A stretch of 64,000 bases of DNA from Chryseobacterium sp. JM1 (GTDB taxonomy: Bacteria > Bacteroidota > Bacteroidia > Flavobacteriales > Weeksellaceae), in NCBI RefSeq assembly GCF_000737715.1, contig NZ_JPRN01000002.1:434001-498000 (forward strand), written 5' to 3'. The notes under the pieces are model-generated. The model worked only from the letters and a program-made list of their open reading frames with translations, made no database searches and was not told the origin of the DNA. Made by a program: the position numbers and the translations under genes. Each line of letters begins with the position of its first letter. The first letter of the stretch is position 1. Positions 59,389 through 64,000 of this stretch are shown piece after piece.

Positions 59389-59685
59389 TTATAATGTTTT
59401 TATGTTTCTCGAGTCCTGATCCATCAGTTCCTTGATCTTTTTTTCCTCCCATTCTTTTCCTATCCCGAAGACACTCACAGCGTGTGCTACGATTCCGACT
59501 CCCCATCCAAGCATCGGCCAGTAAAACCATAAATGACCGGGAGAGGTAAGAAGATTCAGTGCCAGTAAGAATGGAATAACAAGACAGTAGGAAGTCAAGT
59601 TTCCGTAGAATCCTTTCAGTTCTTTTACTCTTCTTGCTGCTTTTTTGTAAGCCTGCGTTTCTTTTGTGTATCCTAATGTTTCCAT
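59389..59685 (-). CDS. 2TM-domain small membrane protein
   Basis: The 98-residue protein has ARRVKELKGFYGNLTSYCLV, two TM segments (about 32-50 and 60-78) with LTSPGHLWFYWPMLGWGVGI, and the end GKEWEEKKIKELMD. It is almost identical in layout to the C-terminal domain of the kinase at 61328 (same KELKGFYGNL, LTSP-LWFY-PMLGWGVG and KKI-E-M residues). This indicates a recent duplication. Function unknown; it may pair with the kinase in the membrane. Confidence 0.88.
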   Translation of the reverse strand: METLGYTKETQAYKKAARRVKELKGFYGNLTSYCLVIPFLLALNLLTSPGHLWFYWPMLGWGVGIVAHAVSVFGIGKEWEEKKIKELMDQDSRNIKTL

Positions 59686-59987
59686 AATTTTTATTGTTAA
59701 AAGGTGAGTTTGTTTTTTTGTTGAATCAAAGGTAGGTCAGAAATGGGGCTTCAATCAACTTTATATGACTGAGTGGTAGATTATGCTTTCTGAATCGTAA
59801 AAAGATCGTTTTACTTGTTTTTGGATAAGCGCTAAGGTGCACGGTTTTCCTAAATTGAGAATATGTAAGGCGCTAGAAAATCAAAGATTTTCAGCTAGTT
59901 ATTGATATCAATAAGTTGGAATTTTGTTTTTATAATCTCTCGCAGATTTTGCTAATTGAGCAGATACTTATTTCGAGTAAATATAGA

Positions 59988-60557
59988 TCAGTAGATAAAA
60001 GGAATCAGTTTTTTAGTCTTCTTACGATATTGTATATATTCTTCTCCGAACTGTTCTACAAGAGCCTGTTCTTCGATTTTGATCCGGTAAGCGAATGCGA
60101 TAAATGGTGGCAGAAAAGCCAAAACTATTGAAAGCCAGTTATTCAGATACAATCCTAATCCTAAGGAAGTTAACAGTGAAAATGCATACGAAGGATGTCT
60201 CAGGTATTTATAAAACCCTTCTTTTTTAATCTGATGATCTTCTCTTATCGTTACATCTACCGTAAAGTATTTCCCTAAAGATCTGATAATGACAAATCTG
60301 AATATAATTCCGATCAGGATCAATGCTTCACCCACATACAAAATCCAGACTCCTTCCGTGATTGGAAACCTTGTCATATACGAAGCGGCTACTGAAGTGG
60401 CTATCGAAAACGGAATCGCCATCCACAAGATGTTCAGTGTAGATTTATCTTTGTCTTTCTTGTCCTCTTTCCCTGATTTCAGCATGTTTTTATAGAGGAA
60501 CTCCGTGATAAACCAGGCGGCCATCGAAATGGAAAATAAGATTTGTAGAGGATGCAT
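59988..60557 (-). CDS. Isoprenylcysteine carboxyl methyltransferase (ICMT)-like membrane protein
   Basis: The 189-residue integral membrane protein has about five TM segments. The C-terminal half has KEGFYKYLRHPSYAFSLLTS, the RHPxY SAM-binding motif of ICMT/PEMT proteins, then EEQALVEQFGEEYIQYRKKT with the conserved Glu pair. Bacterial members methylate unknown lipids or proteins. It sits between two 2TM genes. A 302-bp gap with no recognisable feature lies between it and 59685. Confidence 0.85.
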   Translation of the reverse strand: MHPLQILFSISMAAWFITEFLYKNMLKSGKEDKKDKDKSTLNILWMAIPFSIATSVAASYMTRFPITEGVWILYVGEALILIGIIFRFVIIRSLGKYFTVDVTIREDHQIKKEGFYKYLRHPSYAFSLLTSLGLGLYLNNWLSIVLAFLPPFIAFAYRIKIEEQALVEQFGEEYIQYRKKTKKLIPFIY

Positions 60558-60565
60558 ATCTGTAT

Positions 60566-60690
60566 TGTTAAGGTTTAGGTTAAGGTTTAGGCTAATGCAT
60601 TTGTTTTTATAATGATTTCAGAATATCTCAAGTATCAATCGCAGCACTTAAGGATGTTGCGGGATGCGGGGTTCGGGGTTCTAATCAGGA
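60566..60690. repeat. Degenerate family B-like remnant
   Basis: GTTAAGGTTTAG is present twice in tandem (60567-60578 and 60579-60590), like the AAACCTTA ends of family B, and GCGGGATGCGGGGTTCGGGG near 60660 resembles the B5 tail. The 481-bp gap otherwise holds no gene; ACTCATAACTTAAAACTCAT near 60967 is another tail-like piece. Confidence 0.4.
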
Positions 60691-61038
60691 ACAGCGTTTT
60701 ACACGGATATACTGGATTAACTTCAAAACTGGAGAGCTTTTTATACGCAAAGTTTTATTCTAAGACCGTATAGTTTTGAGGGTTGCAAAGCATAGAATCA
60801 ATCAAAAATTGATTCGAATAAGCGGGCGTTATTATATCCGTCAGCTTCATCATCGACACAGTCGAACTCTTTGCCTTCCTCAAAATCATGCGCTTCCTAA
60901 ATCAATCTTTGCGTTGAAAAACTTGATCTCTTATCCTGTTTTGGATCTCTTACCCTGAAACGAGTAACTCATAACTTAAAACTCATAACCAACAAGGTTA
61001 AAATTCAGTTTGATTTTAGCTCAATCATTCATCACGAT

Positions 61039-61341
61039 TTACTTTTTCTTTTTCTCCATCAGTTTCCTGATCTGCTTTTCCTCCCAGTCTCTTATAAAGC
61101 CAATATTGGGCAGATAAACCGCTATAGCATGAGCTACCAGACCAATTCCCCAGAAGGTCGCCGTAAAGAAGTTTTTGAACTGAAAATAGCTCTCTCCAGG
61201 CTCTAAATGCTTAATATTATACACCACAATCATGGCATTCACCGCAATATAGGCGAATAAGTGCCCGTAAAATCCTCTTAATCGCTCAACCTGCCTTCTG
61301 GCTTGCTCATAGCGGACGTTTTCTTCATCATAGGTTTCCAT
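61039..61341 (-). CDS. 2TM-domain small membrane protein
   Basis: The 100-residue protein has EQARRQVERLRGFYGHLFAY, two TM segments (about 25-42 and 58-78) with FFTATFWGIGLVAHAIAVYL, and the end DWEEKQIRKLMEKKKK. It overlaps the 3' end of the kinase gene by 14 bp, so translation is coupled. It is less like the kinase C-terminus than the 59389 protein is. Probably acts with the kinase; evidence is positional. Confidence 0.88.
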   Translation of the reverse strand: METYDEENVRYEQARRQVERLRGFYGHLFAYIAVNAMIVVYNIKHLEPGESYFQFKNFFTATFWGIGLVAHAIAVYLPNIGFIRDWEEKQIRKLMEKKKK

Positions 61342-62659
61342 TATTTCTATTTTTTTGTTTGTTCATGATTTCGCGGATCTTCTTCTCTTTCCAGGATTCT
61401 CCGACTCCAAAAACCTGGAATGCATGAGAAACGACCCCCACTCCCCAACCTAACATGGGAAAGTAAAACCAAAGACTATTAGGAGAAGTAATAAGGTTGA
61501 TGATCATCAGAAAAGGGATGATGGTACAGTAGGAAATCAGGTTACCGTAGAAGCCTTTTAATTCCTTTACCCGCTTCTTTGCTTTCTCGTAAGATCCGTT
61601 ATCATCTTCAGGTTTTACGCTGATTGTGTTGGGCTTATTGGAAAGTATCGGAACTTTTACTTTAAAATAATCCGTCGATTTTTCAATAAAAACATTCTTC
61701 TTCGTAAGCAGGGCATAACGCTGAACAATATTAGCAAGTCCTATTCCGGCACTTTCTTTCATCTGTTCTCTGGCCTGAAGATTATTTTCAATGCAGAGCG
61801 TATCATTTTCCGAGAATATTTTAATGACTAAAGGTTTTGAAGATGTTGCAAAATTATGTTTGATACAGTTTTCCAGCAAAAGCTGAAGTGAAAGCGGGAC
61901 TACATATCTCCGGTATTCCTCTTTTTTAATATCGAAAATAAAATCCACGCTGTCTTCAAATCTGGTTTTTAAAAGTTCACAGTAGGTTTTCGCAAATTCA
62001 ATCTCATCTTCCACCGTCACCAGCTCTTTATCTTTCTGTTCAAGTACATACCGGTAAATCTTTGACATTGAAGCGGTAAACTTCTGCGCCTGATTCGGGT
62101 TTTCATCGATCAGAGCGCTCAATACATTTAAAGAATTAAAGAGAAAATGCGGATCCAGCTGGTTTTTCAGACTTTCAAACTGTGCGTTGGCCGACTTGGC
62201 AATCAGCTTCTGTTCCACCACTTCTTTTCTGGAGGTCTTCTTCATTTCTTCCATAAAACTTTTGGCATGGAGAAAAGCTGAAATCAGAAGCGCGATATTG
62301 ATCATGAACCAATTGGTCGTTGCATATTCTTTGGAGAAAAAAGCTTCTGTGGTGGCTACTTTCTGGATCTGTACGTAGTTGATATAATTACAGAAATAGA
62401 CCAGAATAAAATTCCCGATGATGATGGAAACAACACTTAATACGGTTCTTATCCCAGTAGTTTCAGACCACGGAAATTTCTTATTGAGAAAGTCGTTGAT
62501 AAAAGCATTTCCAAATCCAAGAATAAAGGAATACATCGTAGAGATCAACAGGGTGATCAAAAAATTGTGAATGTTCTTCTCCTTCGTAAAAAACAAGAAG
62601 AAAAATAGCGCTGTTCCCAGCGAGACCCAAAATAATATGATAATTCCTTTACGTTTCAT
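61328..62659 (-). CDS. LytS-type histidine kinase fused to a C-terminal 2TM domain
   Basis: From KRKGIIILFWVSLG at 62659 the protein has 443 residues. Four TM helices (about 5-24, 32-54, 68-92 and 115-135) lead to a kinase domain with His171 in LDPHFLFNSLN, the N-box LLLENCIKHNF and G-box AGIGLANIVQRY. Uniquely here, residues about 355-443 form a 2TM domain (YEKAKKRVKELKGFYGNLIS and MLGWGVGVVSHAFQVFGVG), so the kinase has six TM helices. The upstream ATG at 62704 would overlap the promoter. It is the first gene of the LytTR cluster. Confidence 0.93.
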   Translation of the reverse strand: MKRKGIIILFWVSLGTALFFFLFFTKEKNIHNFLITLLISTMYSFILGFGNAFINDFLNKKFPWSETTGIRTVLSVVSIIIGNFILVYFCNYINYVQIQKVATTEAFFSKEYATTNWFMINIALLISAFLHAKSFMEEMKKTSRKEVVEQKLIAKSANAQFESLKNQLDPHFLFNSLNVLSALIDENPNQAQKFTASMSKIYRYVLEQKDKELVTVEDEIEFAKTYCELLKTRFEDSVDFIFDIKKEEYRRYVVPLSLQLLLENCIKHNFATSSKPLVIKIFSENDTLCIENNLQAREQMKESAGIGLANIVQRYALLTKKNVFIEKSTDYFKVKVPILSNKPNTISVKPEDDNGSYEKAKKRVKELKGFYGNLISYCTIIPFLMIINLITSPNSLWFYFPMLGWGVGVVSHAFQVFGVGESWKEKKIREIMNKQKNRNNGNL

Positions 62660-62676
62660 GAGCAGTTTTCCTGGTT

Positions 62677-62704
62677 CAAAATTAGTCTTTAATAAAGGTA
62701 TCAA
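62677..62704 (-). promoter_or_regulatory. Promoter of the kinase-2TM gene
   Basis: On the minus strand TTG (62704-62702) and TAATTTTG (62684-62677, exact) are 17 bp apart. The preferred ATG at 62659 is 17 bp on. It overlaps the alternative ATG at 62704. Confidence 0.6.
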
Positions 62705-62748
62705 AAATTATTATTTACCGAAGGGCAGATTTTCCTATCCGAATGGAA

Positions 62749-62778
62749 TAAAAAAAGCCTTCCGTGTCAGGAAGGCTT
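62749..62778 (-). terminator. Rho-independent terminator (minus strand)
   Basis: Read on the minus strand, AAGCCTTCC and GGAAGGCTT form a 9-bp stem with a 6-nt loop, running into TTTTTT. It lies 10 bp past the stop of the gene at 62789 and upstream of the kinase promoter. Confidence 0.85.
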
Positions 62779-62788
62779 GAATTCGTTG

Positions 62789-63439
62789 TTATTTCGCCGG
62801 CATACTCAGAAAATATTCCGCTTCTGTTTTGCCCCAGTTCGGATCTAAGCTTGTTTTTGGTTTGTAGGCATTAAATTTTGCCAGTGCCTCTTTGAACATT
62901 TCCAGACCTTTGGTTTTGCTTCCTCCATACTGCTCAGGCGTAAAATACACGTCTTCTGCTTTGATAAGCGCAACTCTCGGGTTTGAAGGATCCAGTTTTT
63001 CTGCGATCCCCATTTCCTCAGTGGCCTTCGCTCCGTCTGTCATATAACGCTGTGCCGGATTAACCATCATTCTTAAAGATGCAGCCATTTTTCTCAGCAA
63101 ATGGATCTCTGCATTGTCTGCTCCTGCAAGGTTTTGTGCCATCGCCAGATACTTGTCTGCCTCTCCGGCTGTTTCATCCAGACTTTGCATATTCCCGTTT
63201 CTCATCATCAGTCTTCCTTTTTGAATCTGGGAAAATGCTGCGTAATAAGGAGGAAGCCATTTCGAGCTTTCCTTGCTTCCGATCCTCTGGAAATCATTGG
63301 CCAATGTCTGGAACTCTTCCGGCGTTTTACAGGTCTCTGTTTTCGCGATCTTTTCAGTCATTATTTTTTCGTAATCTGCCTGTGCAAAAGCTGTTAAACT
63401 CATAAAAGCTAAAGCAAAGCTTAATAGGTATTTTTTCAT
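62789..63439 (-). CDS. Secreted helical hypothetical protein
   Basis: The 216-residue protein has a signal peptide (about residues 1-19, ending TAFAQA). It is followed by helices in TPR-like order: EKIMTEKIAKTETCKTPEEF, WLPPYYAAFSQIQKGRLMMR, TEEMGIAEKLDPSNPRVALI and MFKEALAKFNAYKPKTSLDP. The region DPSNPRVALIKAEDVYF resembles a TPR hairpin. It is probably periplasmic, possibly for protein interaction. It lies just downstream of a TonB-dependent receptor gene on the same strand, which suggests a link. Confidence 0.75.
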   Translation of the reverse strand: MKKYLLSFALAFMSLTAFAQADYEKIMTEKIAKTETCKTPEEFQTLANDFQRIGSKESSKWLPPYYAAFSQIQKGRLMMRNGNMQSLDETAGEADKYLAMAQNLAGADNAEIHLLRKMAASLRMMVNPAQRYMTDGAKATEEMGIAEKLDPSNPRVALIKAEDVYFTPEQYGGSKTKGLEMFKEALAKFNAYKPKTSLDPNWGKTEAEYFLSMPAK

Positions 63440-63522
63440 TTTATCAATTTTTTTTAAGTGAGTTAATTGTCTATCCGAAGTTATGTATTTTGCAACGATT
63501 GTGATATCTGTCGCGGTTATTT

Positions 63523-64000
63523 TTATAAATTATTGTTAATGGCATCTTGGGTTCTGTCTACTCCAAAACTGATGAAAGCGCCTATAAACACAAAGGTATT
63601 GACCGGTGGAACTACCGATGAGCTTCTGGATCCGTCAAGGGAGAAATTATATCCATAAACGTTTTTAGATCCTAAAACATTCGAAACACTCAATACAAAT
63701 ACGGTAAATGCCTTGGCGTCTTTCTTCCCTAAATTCGGAAGGTAATTGAAGCTGATATTTAAGGCGTTGTAGTCTTTCAGTTTTCCTTCATTTCTGATGT
63801 AATTAACTACATTACTGTTTTCTGTTTTCGTTGCAATATCATAATAAGGTCGCCCTTTCGCATAGGTATAGGATAAATTCACGCCTAGTTTCCATTCCGG
63901 GATAAATCTTTTAGCTACCGCAGAAAGCGTATGTGCGGAGGCAAAATTTGGCTTTAAACTCATCGGATAATTGATGAAATCTCTCTGAGAATCGAGGAAA
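63523..64000 (-). CDS. TonB-dependent receptor, C-terminal part (5' end outside window)
   Basis: The frame is open to the window edge, so only the last about 158 residues are seen. These are outer-membrane strands of a TonB-dependent receptor: LSAVAKRFIPEWKLGVNLSY, DYNALNISFNYLPNLGKKDA, FTVFVLSVSNVLGSKNVYGY and the closing TFVFIGAFISFGVD. The C-terminal end is QDAINNNL rather than Phe. It would import a substrate with the ExbB-ExbD-TonB energy system; the substrate is not visible. The plug domain is outside the window. Confidence 0.85.
   Translation of the reverse strand, partial: FLDSQRDFINYPMSLKPNFASAHTLSAVAKRFIPEWKLGVNLSYTYAKGRPYYDIATKTENSNVVNYIRNEGKLKDYNALNISFNYLPNLGKKDAKAFTVFVLSVSNVLGSKNVYGYNFSLDGSRSSSVVPPVNTFVFIGAFISFGVDRTQDAINNNL

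Overview
The window reads as a chromosomal segment of a Flavobacteriales member, most likely Chryseobacterium (Weeksellaceae) or a close relative. The reasons are the AT-rich composition, several exact Bacteroidota-type -7 elements (TAnnTTTG, some with a TTG about 19-20 bp upstream), few clear Shine-Dalgarno sites, PorT-type outer-membrane barrels, DUF6268, DUF6973 and 2TM proteins, LytS/LytTR signalling pairs, and small double-glycine leader peptides of the kind common in Chryseobacterium. No phage, integrase, transposase, rRNA or CRISPR array was seen. The genus call is recognition by eye, not a search result.

Layout. 1-4.4 kb: the 3' part of peptidase T, a secreted TonB-C-like protein, a Cys-rich GG-leader peptide, a barrel protein and a LytS/LytTR pair. 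4.5-9.9 kb (minus): a DUF6268 barrel, a Bcr/CflA drug exporter, an AraC regulator, ThiL and a thioesterase. 10.2-13.8 kb (plus): a tightly overlapping run of a BaiN-type flavoprotein, two TonB-C-like secreted paralogues, a DUF2306 membrane protein and a YARHG lipoprotein. 14-17.3 kb: DUF2809, two exported thioredoxin-fold proteins, two tandem GG-leader peptides ending in Cys-Cys, and a fourth TonB-C-like protein. 17.7-22.2 kb: mutS between two inverted copies of an interspersed repeat, a GNAT enzyme and a JmjC-type cupin protein. 22.9-30.9 kb: bestrophin, a MORN-type protein, an RNA methyltransferase, a CBS protein, NAD kinase, class II aldolase, accD, DUF6973 and an SGNH hydrolase. 31-36 kb: an SpmA/SpmB fusion, a four-helix-bundle cassette and exbB-exbD-tonB. 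36.2-46.6 kb: a DUF885 peptidase, nth (without iron-sulfur cysteines), bcp, manC-sprT-tolC, folC and two identical tRNA-Val genes. 46.7-55.7 kb: three glycosyltransferases, sufE, a YgjV-like protein, clpC, a barrel protein and mnmA. 56-64 kb: a Gly/Cys-tailed membrane protein, a LytTR/histidine-kinase/2TM cluster, and the 3' end of a TonB-dependent receptor.

Most genes are core housekeeping. The unusual material is (i) the GG-leader cysteine peptides, one of which (54 aa) is short enough to be missed by ordinary gene callers; (ii) four 2TM domains, one fused to a histidine kinase, with a LytTR regulator and an ICMT-like methyltransferase; (iii) a scattered family of short secreted TonB-C-like proteins; (iv) at least three families of small intergenic repeats, one of which (family A) lies exactly at three convergent gene ends; and (v) two housekeeping enzymes, AccD and Nth, that lack the metal-binding cysteines of their textbook relatives.
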